This document shows, piece after piece, positions 1-11,043 of a stretch of DNA of 64,000 bases. The first letter of the stretch is position 1, and the number at the start of each line of letters is the position of its first letter. Below the pieces are notes generated by a model, which was given only the letters and a program-made list of their open reading frames with translations, made no database searches and was not told the origin of the DNA. A program made the position numbers and the translations under genes. Where the stretch lies: the NCBI GenBank assembly GCA_014218235.1, contig CM024760.1:73348961-73412960 (forward strand), in the 5' to 3' direction. The stretch is from Colocasia esculenta. Taxonomy: Eukaryota; Streptophyta; Magnoliopsida; Alismatales; Araceae.

Positions 1-3000
1 CTGTTTCAGTCAAATCCAACTCATAATCCGGGAAAAGCCTTGTCTTAACCTTGCAAACTGCCCACCAATCATTTCTTTCTTTATTTCTAGACGATGGATA
101 CTTTGTATAATAGACCTGCTGGGCTTGTGCGGCCAAAATGAATGGATCATAAGTATTCAATTTGGACTTATGTCTGATATCGACAATCCCATATGTTGTG
201 TCATTTCGAACAGAATTTGGATCAAACCAATGACACTTGAACAGAAATATATGGTTGTCATCTCCGAGATATTGCAATTCTAAGATCTCCTCAATAATAC
301 CATAATAATCACATTCATTTTCATTATATGTACTTCCTTTCACACATACCCCGCTGTTCATTGTTGATTTATTCTGCCCATATTGTCTAGTGTGAAATCT
401 ATACCCATTCACAATAAATGCTGGATATGTACGTGCAACTTTCGATGGGCCATAACTGATCTCTCGAATTCTTTGATCAGTAATAAAACATTTTCAACCT
501 ACATATGGAGAGCACACTAGTCAGAATTAGTCATAAATTGGCCTAACAAGGAGAAAGATTAGTAATAATACTTACACGATATTTCAGCCAAGAAGCCAAT
601 GATTTTTCTCGTTCTTTTTCAACCTCCATGTCAGAGAGATATGGACATCTTTGGATTAATTCTGAGTCAAATTGTCTGTATTATGAACATTAGAGCATTA
701 TAGATGGAATGAAAATTAACAAGTTATGGACATAAACTAATGTAGCAGAGAACTTACGCAACATAAGATTCAACCTCCATACAATTTAAAAGGATGTAAA
801 TTTCTGCACAGTGCAATCTCTATCATTTAGCATCCGACACGAAGAACGTCCATACGCACGTCCAGGATACTTAAATATAGAGAGCCGATCAGAGTGAAAG
901 GAGTCTCCTCCATCATCATTACGTGGTGGCCGAGTACGACGAGTTTGTATCTCAGGTTCAAAGTACATTGAACAGAAATTTGATATTTCTTCCATAATGT
1001 ACGCCTCCGCAATGGAACCCTCTACTTTTGCCTTGTTGCGAACTTTCATTTTCAATTCATGCATGCACCTACCAGAATGTTCATAGGATAATGAAAAACA
1101 CATCAAAAGATATTGAATTATGAGGAGAAAATATATATAAATTACCTCTCAAATGGATACATCCATCTAAATTGTACTGGCCCTCCTACTTTAGCTTCAT
1201 ATGGTAAGTGTATAAGCAGGTGCTCCATTGAATCAAAGAATGAGGGTGGAAATATCTTTTCCAATCTACAAACTGTCGTGATCACATTCTGTTCAATAGT
1301 TTCCACATCTTCATACCTGAGCTCTGATGTACATAAAATTTTAAAAAACTGACTTAACTCAGTCACTGCTCCCCATATCGGCTTCGGCAGCATATCACGA
1401 AATACAATAGGTAACAACCTCTGCATGAACACATGACAGTCATGACTTTTCATTCCATATATTTTCCCCTCATTTGTATTCACGCAACGAGCAATGTTGG
1501 ACACATAACCATCTGGAAATCTCAATTGTTTTAGCCAAAAGCATACTTCTTTAATCTGTGCAGCTCCAAGGGCGTAAATTGCTTTCGGTTTAACTGTTGT
1601 ACCATTTCTATCAAGAAGTTCCAGTTCTGGACGTTTACAATGTATTTTCAAGTCTAAACGAGCATTCACATTGTCCTTTGTTTTGCCTTTTATGTCCATA
1701 ATGGTGTTGAACACATTATCAAAGACATTCTTCTCAACATGCATGACGTCGAGGTTATGTCGTATAAGAAGAGTTGACCAATAAGGCAATTCCCAGAAGA
1801 TACTTTTTTTGACCCAGTTGTGATCCTTCCCAAATCCAGGGAGATGTCTTGTGCTGCTCGACAATTGTGTTATATCTGGTAAGTTCTGTACCCTTGCTGC
1901 TAAATGTGGACCAGACACCGTTCAAAATCAGCTTCTTCCAATTCAATTTTGTTCTTTAAGAATGCATCTTTTTGCCTTCTAAACGGATGGTCCCTTGGTA
2001 GAAATTGTCGATGACAATCAAACCAGCATGACTTGCCACCATGCTTAAGTACAAATGATTTGGAACTATCCATACAGTAAGGACATGCTAGTTTTCCATG
2101 GGTACTCCAGCCAGATAACATTCCATATGCAGGAAAGTCATTTATTGTCCACATCAATGCAGCCTTCATAGTGAAATTTTGCTTTCTGGATGCATCATAA
2201 GTAGTAACCCCATCGGTCCATAACAATTTCAACTCATCAATCAACGGCCTGAGATATATGTCTAGTTTTTTTCCAGGATTTTTTGGACCAGGGATCAATA
2301 ATGATAGAAATAAATGCTCTCGTTTCATGCACATATTTGGCGGAAGATTGTATGGTGTCACAAAAACTGGCCAGCAAGAGTAGGAAGTCACTGAACCTCC
2401 AAATGGATTGAATCCATCAGTACATAAACCCAGTCTTACATTACGCGACTCTTTTGAGAAAGTAGGGTGAGCACAGTTAAAGTGACTCCAAGCTTCGGCA
2501 TCTGCAGGATGAGTGATTACATTATGTTGTCGACGTACTCTTTCCGCATGCCATCTCATATGTTGAGCTATCTTTGATGACATATACATTCTCTGCAATC
2601 TCGGTGCAATAGGAAAATACCGCAATGACATATATGGTATATCTTTTTGCTTTGAATTGTCCCCTTTCTTAGGCTTGAATCTATCATGACCACATATGGA
2701 ACATGATACCTTACTTTTATCCTCATATAATATAGCATGCAATGATTAGGACATGCATCTATTTTCTCATATCCAAGCCCTAAGTCAGTGACCATCTTCT
2801 TTGCACGATAAAAATTTTCAGGTAACTTCTCATCTTGTGGCAACATACTTTTGATAATCAGTAACAAACGATCAAAACAAATCTCACTGATGTGAAATTC
2901 AGATTTCAAGTTCAATAATTGTGACACCGCAGACAGTCGAGAGTGATTTTGACATCCATTCCACAATGGCTCATCACATCTTTGAGTAGCTGATAAAACT

Positions 3001-3396
3001 TTCAGCTGTCTTGTTTGGCGGTTCTTCATCGTGTACATGCTCCTCATGAACATTGAATCCTGGACCAGCAGCATCTATGACCATATCAACATATGAACTT
3101 CCAACATTGGCAGGCTCGGCAGGCTGGAAGGACCACAATGTTTCACCATGACATATCCAGTTTGCATAATCTTTAACAAACCCCTTTCTGTATAAATGAC
3201 GTTGTACATCCCATGTTGTCAGCCACTTCAAATTCTTACAGACTGCACAAGGACATCGGATACGACCCTCACAATCTACAGCTTCAATAGGATTTCTCAA
3301 AGCAAACTGAATGAATCTCTCAACTCCATTTTTAAATTCCGTAGACACCACCTGATCAACTACTCTACGGTACATCCATGAACGATCTTCCGACAT
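1..3396 (-). pseudogene. TNP2-type CACTA transposase, 3' end outside window, several frameshifts
   Basis: The ATG is at 3396-3394, just after a splice-acceptor-like cgcacag, and opens MSEDRSWMYRRVVDQ, a transposase-associated domain (PF13963 type). Next come a CSICGHDRF zinc-binding segment (about 2700-2670), the tnp2 catalytic region (PF02992 type; GLCTDGFNPFG near 2440, LACPYC near 2080, MHVEKNVFDN near 1740), DUF4218 (PF13960 type, about 1460-830) and DUF4216 (PF13952 type, about 420-1; FKCHWFDPNSVRNDT, DWWAVCKVK). Three GT-AG introns fit the reading frame: 1069-1145, 676-757 and 499-575. The frame also breaks outside introns, near 2985, 2711, 1925, 806 and 490, and each break is explained by one or two lost bases. 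In this family the protein cuts and joins the element by binding its termini in the nucleus. Domain order is complete up to the window edge, so either the copy is decayed or the assembly has indel errors. Confidence 0.85.
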
Positions 3397-3539
3397 TTTC
3401 CCTGTGCGAATGAAATGTAAACACACAAAACTTTAACATGTCTAACAAAAATAAAAGTCCAACCCTTTCCTCACATCGTCCATCTCTGCCATTTTAAATA
3501 GGAATGAAATATCATTTAGATTTTCACTTTTTAACCCAT

Positions 3540-3807
3540 CTGTGAAGGTTTGATCGCACGATTAATTACTATATGTGTGTGTTATTTGCTAAAAATTTCG
3601 GCAGCATCTCCCCAACCTCTCCGATATACCACAAAATATTTATTGATTAAGAAATTTTCTAAACACTTACTAATAAGTGGTTAAGAAAATAATCAAAATC
3701 AATAAAGGTATATCAGAGAGGAGTGAGAAGACGCAACCAAAATTTTTAACAAACAACACAAACACATATAGTAATTAACCACCTAAGTGCGATCAAACAT
3801 TCACAGA
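3540..3807. repeat. MITE-like foldback (long imperfect inverted repeat)
   Basis: The left arm starts ctgtgaaggtttgatcgcac and the right arm, read in reverse, starts tctgtgaatgtttgatcgca. The arms stay similar for over 100 bases, through attaattactatatgtg, and meet near 3665-3690. It lies within 150 bp upstream of the TNP2 start codon. No protein is encoded. The structure is what a small non-autonomous transposon or a hairpin-RNA locus looks like. Confidence 0.7.
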
Positions 3808-3824
3808 CTGTCCAAACGGGACAA

Positions 3825-3971
3825 TTCAAGACTTTGAGTCAGATATACACGTTCTCATCATTCAAAATGAGAACGTGCACATCAATCCCAAAGTCTTGAA
3901 CGGTAGGTTGATTGACACGGGCTTAACACTCTCCTAAGATGCGTGCAATGTTAGGTTGCACCCACGCATCT
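3825..3971. repeat. Two further short hairpins next to the foldback
   Basis: Hairpin one has an outer stem ttcaagactttg (3825-3836) pairing with caaagtcttgaa (3889-3900) and an inner stem acgttctcat (3849-3858) pairing with atgagaacgt (3867-3876). Hairpin two pairs agatgcgtg (3937-3945) with cacgcatct (3963-3971). From 3972 to about 4545 no gene, ORF or clear repeat is seen; the DNA is AT-rich. Confidence 0.7.
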
Positions 3972-4549
3972 CAGCTCACATACAACACCCAACTAATTAA
4001 TTATTGACAAGATAATAACACATTCTAAAAACACAAAAATAAGTATTCTAAAAACTTTATACATACAAAAAATATTAGGAAGCACATAAAACAAGTAAGA
4101 TTGACTTTGTGGTGATGACCATTAATAAGAAAGCTACAAAGCATATTCAACAAGAAAGCTAAAAAGTAAATTTACAAAACTAGAAATCAAATTTACAAAA
4201 CATCCGGCACATTTATAAGAGCAAAAATGAAAGACAGCAAGATGCTATTTAGCTGAACTATTTATGATCTGTGCAGAGGAAATGCCACATATAGGGGATT
4301 GCTTGTGCAACACATCCTACCATTTTGTTGACCATCTTAAGACAGGCTTCATGCATTTGTTTGTTTACCTTTTCTTTTTTTCTTGAGGGGAGTGGACTTA
4401 AGAGACTTCACAAAGGAATTTTGAAGGCCAGTGCAGTCAATATTCTCTTCTAACATGTTAGGAAGATGTCAAATTAAATATATTTCGAAAAGTTTATTTT
4501 GTCCACCTTATGTGTTTATTACACTAATTTATTATATATATTTTTTAGC

Positions 4550-4710
4550 TAACTTTTATTTTAGAATTTAACTTTTCTTAGCGACCAAATTTCTATTTTG
4601 ACATCTAATTTTTTCTCTTTTGGTGTAGTGAGCCGATTGGGTGTCATTGAGCGCCAAAATAGAAATTTGCTCACCAAAATAAAAGGTTAAACTCTAAAAT
4701 AAAAAAATTA
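4550..4710. repeat. Foldback repeat of about 160 bp
   Basis: The left arm tattttagaatttaactttt (about 4558 onward), ending caaatttctattttgac, pairs with a right arm (about 4654-4704) that reads gccaaaatagaaatttg and ends aactctaaaata. It is AT-rich, non-coding and MITE-like. From 4711 to 5050 nothing else is recognised. Confidence 0.6.
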
Positions 4711-5049
4711 GGCTCCAAATATAAAAAATAACAAACGATGACGTATAAATGTATGAGGTGATAGATTTAAAGTACATTGAAGCTAACATTATTATACTGA
4801 GATCAGTACAATAAATCTTTCTCCAGAGGAATCACTTCTTTGAATATTCCATTCCCAAAAGTATCACGTCCTTCAATGTCGTCCTTTGTGCACCGACATC
4901 TGATGGTAACCAATCTACATAATTTTAATATAAAACGTAAATTTGGTACTTCTAATTTCGGTGCCACTGAACCTTTAGTTTCCTCTTCTCACTTTTCTTT
5001 CTTCAATTAAAGGGTAGGTACAAAAGAGCGACGAGAGGTACTCCAAAGA

Positions 5050-6990
5050 GAAATGTCAGTGCAGTGCCTTCCCCACCTGGGTTGCACAGATAACCTGAAG
5101 ACTGTGGGGTTTTTTCAGAGCTCTAATGGGTTAAGGCAGGGAGATAATTCATTATCTCCTTATCTATTCACAATTGCTATGGAAGGTTTCACTGCCTTGA
5201 TGGAGGAGGAGTCTAGCGGTGGCAGAATTAGGGTACCCAAGGTGGGCACGTATCTTATTTCACATGTCATCTTTGCGGATGATCTAATTATATTTGGCAG
5301 ATATGATTCTCAATTTGCCTGCAACATTGGTACTCTTTTGAATAACTTTGCACGGCAGTCCGGCCTTAGACTCAATTTGGAGAAAACTAGATTATCTAGG
5401 TGAAAACATGCAGCAGAAACTTGCAATTTTAAATTGTCTTGGTATCAAAGATGGCCAACTTCCAGTGCCATACAAGGGTATTCCACTCTTCTCAACTTCA
5501 ATCACGAAAGAATTACAGTCCTTAATTAGCTCCTTCTCCAACTACTGGTCGACAGCCTTTTTATACTACCCATGGGATTCATGGAGGATATTGAAAAGCT
5601 ATTCAGGAAATTCTATTGGGAAGATCACTCTGATGGGAACGTGCCACATATGATCAGTTGGGAAGAGATCTGTAAGCCCAAGGAAGGAGGACTGGGCATT
5701 AAAAATCTGAAAGAATGGAACAAAGCATGCTTGGCTGGTTTGCTTTGGGATATTCTACAACAAAAACCCTTTCTATGGTTTGATTGGGTGCAACATAAAT
5801 ATCTTCATAAACAAAACATCTGGGAAATTGAGATTAGATCTTATCATCCAGCTGGTTTCAAAGGCATCCTTCAAGCAAGAGAATGGCTAAGAAGTCACTT
5901 GAGATATAAGATTGCGGAGGGGGCACAGATTGACTTCTGGTCTGATCCTTGGGTGGCAGGTAAAAGCATAACTGAGTTATATGGTGACTCAATTCGGATA
6001 GATCTCGACATAGATAAGCATGTACCAATTGCTACATTTATTAATCAGGGAGCATGGAACCTACCTGCTCCTATCTTCTATGAGATGGCAGAACTTTGCC
6101 CTATTATTCATAATGTTCCCATCCAAAGTGGAGGTCGAGACACTCTTAGGTAGAATCACAACAATGATATATCACAGTGAGGAATGCATGGGGAAAAATC
6201 AGGAAGCATGGTCCCTATTTTTCTAATTTTGAGTTTGGAGAGACCCTACTGTCCATAGTGCTTCCTTATGTGTTGGCAAGCTGTGGTCTGTAAACTACCC
6301 TCCATGGATAATTTGCAAGCTAAGGGATTTCAATTTCCCCCCGCTGCATTTTATGTAAAAATGAAGGGGAATCTATAAATTACTTATATTTTCAATGCTC
6401 ATTTTCAAAATGGATTTGGAGGCAAGTCTTGCTCAGATTTGGAGTTCATCGGGCTCCTGCTGATAATTTGCTGCAAGAAATGGATGCTTAAGAAAAAATT
6501 TTCCAGAAAAGAGAACTACAAAGTTTTTCCAGATCATCTTCAGGATCACCATTTGGAGACTATGGCGAGAGAGATGCTTACAGATTTTGAAAATCAAGCA
6601 ACTGATAAAATGATTCTACTGCCAAAGATCTTGCAAGATTCAAGGGATATGCTTAAGAAAAATTTTCCAGAAAAGAGAACAACTACAAAGTTTTTCCAGA
6701 TCATCTTCAGGATCACCATTTGGAGACTATGGCGAGAGAGATGCTTACAGATTTTGAAAATCAAGCAACTGATAAAATGATTCTACTGCCAAAGATCTTG
6801 CAAGATTCAGGGGACCGCTTGGAGATGTATGCCTTGTGTGGTCTCACTGCTAGGGAGAAGGAAGTTCTTAGGAACTTTTCATATTTGCATATAATGTCTT
6901 GTTAGGGGTCAATTTCATCTGCTAGAACGAGATTGCTTCTCTGGAATTTCTGCTAGATTTTGATATTTTCTAAGAGCCTCTACAGAGATG
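5050..6990 (+). pseudogene. LINE (non-LTR retrotransposon) ORF2 fragment: reverse transcriptase plus zf-RVT
   Basis: Reading starts inside a LINE reverse transcriptase: GLRQGDNSLSPYLF (about 5130-5170), the catalytic FADD box at 5272-5283, then SGLRLNLEKT. After a break near 5400-5570 the frame continues through KEGGLGIKNLKEWNKACL, the usual LINE region after the RT domain, and ends with a zinc-binding zf-RVT motif whose first CxxC (CILC) starts at 6345. The endonuclease and most of the RT fingers are missing, so this is a 5'-truncated remnant, as is usual for target-primed reverse transcription. Frameshifts and stops disable it. It lies inside CACTA-1, in the opposite orientation to the TNP2 gene. 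The exact ends are uncertain; no clear poly(A) tail or TSD was found. Confidence 0.8.
6484..6811 (+). repeat. Two-copy tandem duplication (period about 165 bp) in the LINE tail
   Basis: The block beginning atgcttaagaaaaa at 6484 recurs at 6649 and both copies run to ccaaagatcttgcaagattc. The copies differ by a few bases, for example gagaacta against gagaacaacta. The duplication therefore postdates or accompanied LINE decay and is fairly young. Confidence 0.85.
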
Positions 6991-7040
6991 CTCTTGTTGC
7001 AGACTACTAGTCTACAAGTCTTCTAACATGTTTCTCCCAA

Positions 7041-7425
7041 GGGGGTGCTGTGCAGTGGAGGGGTGGGGGAAGGGAAGCAGGGAGAGGGGGGTGCTGCCCA
7101 GGGGGGAGGGGCGGCGAGTGGGGGGGGTGCTGTGCAGTGGAGGGGTGGGGGAAGGGAAGCAGGGGGAGGGGGGTGCTGCCCAGGGGGGAGGGGCGGCGAG
7201 TGGGGGGGGTGCTGTGCAGTGGAGGGGTGGGGGAAGGGATGCAGGGGGAGGGGGGTGCTACCCAGGGGGGAGGGGCGGCGAGTGGGGGGGGGGGGGCTGT
7301 GCAGTGGGGTTGGGGGGGGGGAGGCAGGGGAGCTATGTAAGGGGGAGGGGGAGCACAGTAGAGGGATGGGGGGGGGGGGAGCTGGGTAAGGGGGAGGGGG
7401 GGGGGAGCTGAGCTGGGTAAAGGGG
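7041..7425. repeat. G-rich minisatellite, 82-bp period, decaying into poly-G-rich sequence
   Basis: The word gtgctgtgcagtggaggggt recurs at 7045, 7127 and 7209, exactly 82 bp apart, each unit ending in ggggaggggcggcgagtggg. A fourth degenerate unit follows near 7290, then irregular G runs to 7425. All six frames are open here only because the sequence is low-complexity; the ORFs are not genes. Many runs of three or more G on the plus strand give G-quadruplex potential. Confidence 0.9.
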
Positions 7426-7430
7426 GCGCC

Positions 7431-7433
<3 letters not shown>

Positions 7434-7479
<46 letters not shown>
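7434..7479. repeat. (AG)n microsatellite
   Basis: An uninterrupted AG dinucleotide run of about 23 repeats. CACTA-2 has a matching CT/AG run at the corresponding place behind its subterminal repeats, so this may be part of the element's 5' leader architecture. 7480-7700 is GC-rich leader-like sequence without a convincing gene. Confidence 0.95.
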
Positions 7480-7480
<1 letters not shown>

Positions 7481-7699
7481 CTTACCGGTGAAGTCGCGGG
7501 AGGGCGGGGGCGTCCACGGCGGGAGGACGGGAGCAGGCGGCGGCGAGCAGGCGCAGCGGCGGCGAGCGGGCGGGGCGTCCACGGCGAGCGGGCGGGGCGC
7601 CCACGGCGATGGCAGCACGCAGCGGCGACGGCACAAGCAGAGAGGGGGAAAGACGGAGGGGGAAAGAGTTGGTCACGGCGGGGGAAGTTGGTCGCGGGC

Positions 7700-7870
7700 T
7701 AAAAGTAGGGCATCAGAGACCGATTTGAGACCGCACTAAAATCGGTCGCAATATCGGTCTCAAACATGCGACCGATTTTATTGGTCGCTATTTGGTCGCT
7801 ATTTGAGACAAATTTGCGACCGAAATATTCGGTCGCAAATTCGGTCGCTATGTCCGCTTTTTCTGTAGTG
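7700..7870 (-). repeat. CACTA-1 terminal inverted repeat and subterminal motif array
   Basis: At least eight copies, in both orientations, of a motif built on GCGACCGA / TCGGTCGC (for example aaatcggtcgca, tgcgaccgattt, atattcggtcgc), ending in the terminus cgctttttctgtagtg at 7855-7870. In CACTA transposons such subterminal motifs are the transposase or TNPA-type binding sites. Confidence 0.85.
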
Positions 7871-9111
7871 ATTTATCCAACACTAAATAGTAGGTTGAAA
7901 CGTACATGAATAACGAAAGAGTACAGTGGAAAATAAACATTCTAGTCTTATTCCATCATCATCACATAATTCCACAATCTACGTCCATATTATTACATGC
8001 CCAAATGAAATACATTGTCCATCATAATGATTACATACTATGGAGAGAAAGTAAATATGTAGTAATGTCCACAAGCGAAGCTACTCTTCGTGCTCGGAGT
8101 CGCTTCTCACTATGTCCTCCGCAAGTACGGGACACCTGTCTCACCTGTACGCCAAAGTAAGTATGAGTCTTCTAAAAAGACCCAGCAAGCAATCCAAAGA
8201 TAGCACCCTTACACTATCACATACACATGCTCTCTTTTAATCAGTAAGAAAATACATGGTACATGTTTCATTTCAATTTAACAATTAAATATGAACAACC
8301 TACACATGCTTTCTACACATAATATATAACATGATTCATATTGCTAAATTCAATTCACATCATTCATATTTTTAAACAAATAGGTCATGAGAATTAGCAC
8401 AAGTTACTAACAATCCTAGCATGATATCTAATCATTTCACATGATGTAGTTATAACACATTTTCACATGTTTAGCTTGCTGTTTTAATATAAATAAATCG
8501 CATTACACAAATTCACATCTTTTCACATACTAACACATTCACATTACACTATCACATGCTCATCTTTCACATTTACTCAATTCAATATTCACACTTCACA
8601 TATTCACACTTTTACACAGTTGCCGTGACACATAGTCCGAACCACCATAAAAAAGGACACACATACACATAACATATACCCGTCACCTAGGCAACACAGT
8701 GACGAATCTTGGTTAACTGCGCAGAACGGGAGAAGCCCTCTCCACCCTAACTAGTGGTACTTGTCCACCTCCAGGATTTCATCCTAATGCCCACAGGATA
8801 TCACATACACATTGAGCCATCCCATAGAGACTTTACTACAGTATGGCTCCATAGCCTTCTATGGTAGCAGTGTCAATGTCGACACATATTACACATTATC
8901 AGTTTATCACGTTCACTTTTATGCACAATTTAACCCTTTTCACATGCACTTTAAATAACATTCATATCTCAGGTTACAGAACTTAACCTTACTGTTTCAC
9001 AATGATAATTAAATCATAAAAAAGTTCTAATCATGTTGCTAATCACTGAATTCCACATGATTAAAGTTAAACATACTTATCATGGTCAATTACTTTTGAT
9101 AAACTAATAAC
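7871..9111. mobile_element. Probable left part of an outer Del/Tekay-like LTR
   Basis: Non-coding and AT-rich. The order of elements resembles the well-defined LTRs at 11049 and 21145: a stretch with attccatcatcatcac (compare attccattccattcaac at 11191), then a gtaagtatgag segment where the others have a gtgagcaaact segment, then a block of short low-similarity text. The continuation is proposed at 21032, 29345 and 36834-38112. Its left end would lie beyond CACTA-1. The call rests on architecture, not on alignment, and is tentative. Confidence 0.35.
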
Positions 9112-9356
9112 AGTACTGAAGAGACGTGATCTAAGTGTGCCTCCCAAGAGGTATTGTCCCCATGCTTGGGGTTTTTTCCTTTAAAAGGGCTCTCTGGGAG
9201 AAGAGGTGAGACTCTTGCTGATAAGCACACACTTGTTCTCACTATCTTTCAATATGGGACTAAAGAATATCTCTACACAGTCCCCCCAGTGAGGATAAGG
9301 GTGTGCGGGTCTTATGAAGATGAGACGCTCGGGTAGGGCGCATGGCCTCTCGTTCG

Positions 9357-9375
9357 TTCCCACAGACGGCGCCAA
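9357..9375 (-). promoter_or_regulatory. Primer-binding site (TGGCGCCGTCTGTGGGA type)
   Basis: Read on the minus strand, 5 bases after the LTR end CCTCCACA (9381) comes TTGGCGCCGTCTGTGGGAA. This is the PBS type common in plant Tat-lineage Ty3/gypsy elements, where a tRNA 3' end primes minus-strand DNA synthesis. 9117-9356 beyond it is untranslated leader without a convincing ORF. Confidence 0.7.
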
Positions 9376-9380
9376 TGAAG

Positions 9381-10096
9381 TGTGGAGGTATTTTCCTGCT
9401 TGGGCCGGAGCCAAGCGGGCCTACACTTAGAGATAGGGAAGAAGACTGCCGGTAGCGGACGGATGCCTGCAAAACTAGAACGGGACGGGGGGGGGGGGGG
9501 GGGGGGGCGGTGAAGAACCGGGGAGAACCCTCCGATGCCTAAGTCAGTAAAGGCTTTGGAGAAGAAGGGTTCAGTGTTGAGCAGGAGCGATGTGTCTTCG
9601 ATTACCTGTCCCTGCATGGAGGCTTACCAGAGCCTTTTATAGGCAGAAGTGCTGAAGGAGAGGGACGAAACATCCCTGATCAATGCCGCAAAGGGTGCGT
9701 CTGTTAGCACCATTGGCGGGGAGGTGTCCATTGAGGGGCCTCGCAGTTAACGCACCATTTAATCGTGGGGCATGCATGATGCAGCAGTTGCAACCGTTAC
9801 AAGGAGACGAAGGGCTGCTTGAATCCCCCTGGTCAGAGGTACCAAGCAGGGGCCCTGCTCGGTTTATAGAACCTGTTGCTCGGTGACAAGGCCTGCTACT
9901 GAATGTCTCATGCATAAAAGTGTTGCTCGTGTCGAAGAGGCCCGACACACGCCGAGCAGCGACTGCTCGGAAAAGAGGGTCTTGGGCCGAGCCAGCTGTA
10001 AAGCGCCTGGAGACGACTCTTAGGTCCGCTGGTGGTACCTGAATACAGGGATCGTCCTAGGGACCTTAAAGCTGGTTCTAAGAAGACGTGGCGCCA
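9381..10096 (-). repeat. Left LTR copy of the composite element (minus orientation)
   Basis: It is the inverted counterpart of 20313-21026, sharing for example the segment with agacgactcttaggtcc, the GAGCAG-rich stretch near 9950, and a homopolymer that is G on this strand (9487-9507) and C in the other copy (20901-20918). The 5' start is altered: next to the ggcgcca at 10091-10096 only a short piece, agtgtggtggctattc, of the LTR beginning remains. Confidence 0.85.
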
Positions 10097-10489
10097 AGTG
10101 TGGTGGCTATTCAGTTGGACACAGAGGAAGGACCCTCGAGGTTTGGCCCTCGAGGCGCTCCAGGGCCGCTTCCAACATGGCCTCGGAAGGAAGCGTTGGC
10201 GACTTCCGCTCCAGCACTTGGGAGAGAGGCCTCCGGTCTTCTTCGGAGGCTACTTGGTCCCTGGCAGCTTGGCTCATTTACCCTGTAGAAGGGCCCCCTT
10301 CAACCACTCTGGGGACCTCGACCGCCACCTCCTGGTTCTCCGCAACAGTGGGAGATTTCTGGGCCCCCCCTCCTCGGTCTCGATGACCTGTTCGGCTCCA
10401 TCGCCCCCGCGCCGACTGTTTGTGCTATCGCCTCAACAGCCGCCTCAGTGGGGGGAATGGGGGGCAAGGTGTCTGTCATCTCCGAGGTC

Positions 10490-11043
10490 CTCTCATCAGC
10501 AACCATCGTCGCCGAAATCCTCTCCAGGGGCAGGGCGGCCGGTGTCATCGAACTCCTTTTCATGACTGCAGGGACTGCCGTTGCTGAGGAGACGGCCCCC
10601 CTCGGGTATTTCAATAGTGCATGGGGCTTTCTCGCCCCCTCGCACGGTTGACTCTTCTCCAACGCATGCGGCACTCCGCTCGTCGGCACCAATGCTCAAG
10701 GCCCCCGTCGGAGCCACCTCCTGTGGATAATTCCCAACGGAGCCTAGGGGTGCAGATGTCCTCGTCCGCTCCTCGGACGAGCTCCCCGACTCGTCGCTCA
10801 CCACGACGAGCCCCAGTTCGGTGGCCATTTCAGATTTGTACTTCTTTAGCGCTTCAAGATGAGGGATCTCTCCCTCAATACCTTCTTCTTCGTCCTCTTC
10901 CACCACTCGCGGCGCTGTCTCCCCCAGTTCCCTCCTCCTCTTCCTCCTCATCAGAGGTAGCTAGTCCACCTCCTCCTCTTCGGCTTCACCATCAGACGTC
11001 TGCTGCTCGGAGACTACCGGCCTCCTCTTGGTGGTCTGAGGCT
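10490..11043 (-). pseudogene. C-terminal part of the antisense 'gypsy-type transposon' ORF
   Basis: Acidic, low-complexity coding sequence on the minus strand (RRKRRRELGETAPRVVEEDE, then SDESGSSSEERTRTS). It continues the reading begun at 19833 and was cut from it by the solo LTR inserted at 11049-18747; the duplicated agctt marks the cut. Lysine/glutamate-rich tails are usual for this ORF. No function has been demonstrated for such antisense ORFs, and none is assigned. Confidence 0.55.

Larger units (their letters stand above)
1..7870 (-). mobile_element. CACTA-1: En/Spm-type DNA transposon, partial (runs off the left edge)
   Basis: The right-hand terminus, read on the minus strand, begins CACTACAGAAAAAGCG at 7870, the class-defining CACTA end. 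Behind it lie subterminal repeats built on GCGACCGA/TCGGTCGC (about 7700-7860), an AG microsatellite, a G-rich minisatellite, and then a TNP2-type transposase gene on the minus strand (3396 to 1). The element's 5' end is therefore at 7870 and its 3' end is outside the window. The three bases after the end (att, 7871-7873) would be one half of the 3-bp TSD, which cannot be checked here. A LINE remnant and several foldback repeats sit between the terminus and the transposase and are probably later insertions. That the terminus and the transposase belong to one element is inferred from order and orientation, which match CACTA-2 at the other end of the window. Confidence 0.8.

Noticed and set aside
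7028..7411. Three overlapping glycine-rich ORFs in all plus frames
   Set aside because: They are read-throughs of the 82-bp G-rich minisatellite; no start context, no family similarity, all frames equally open.
9357..9375. tRNA-like match
   Set aside because: It and the matches at 25571 and 30529 are primer-binding sites complementary to tRNA 3' ends, not tRNA genes; no cloverleaf surrounds them.
10032..10692. ORFs on both strands at 10032-10692
   Set aside because: They overlap the inverted LTR and the antisense-ORF tail of the composite element; no independent coding signal.
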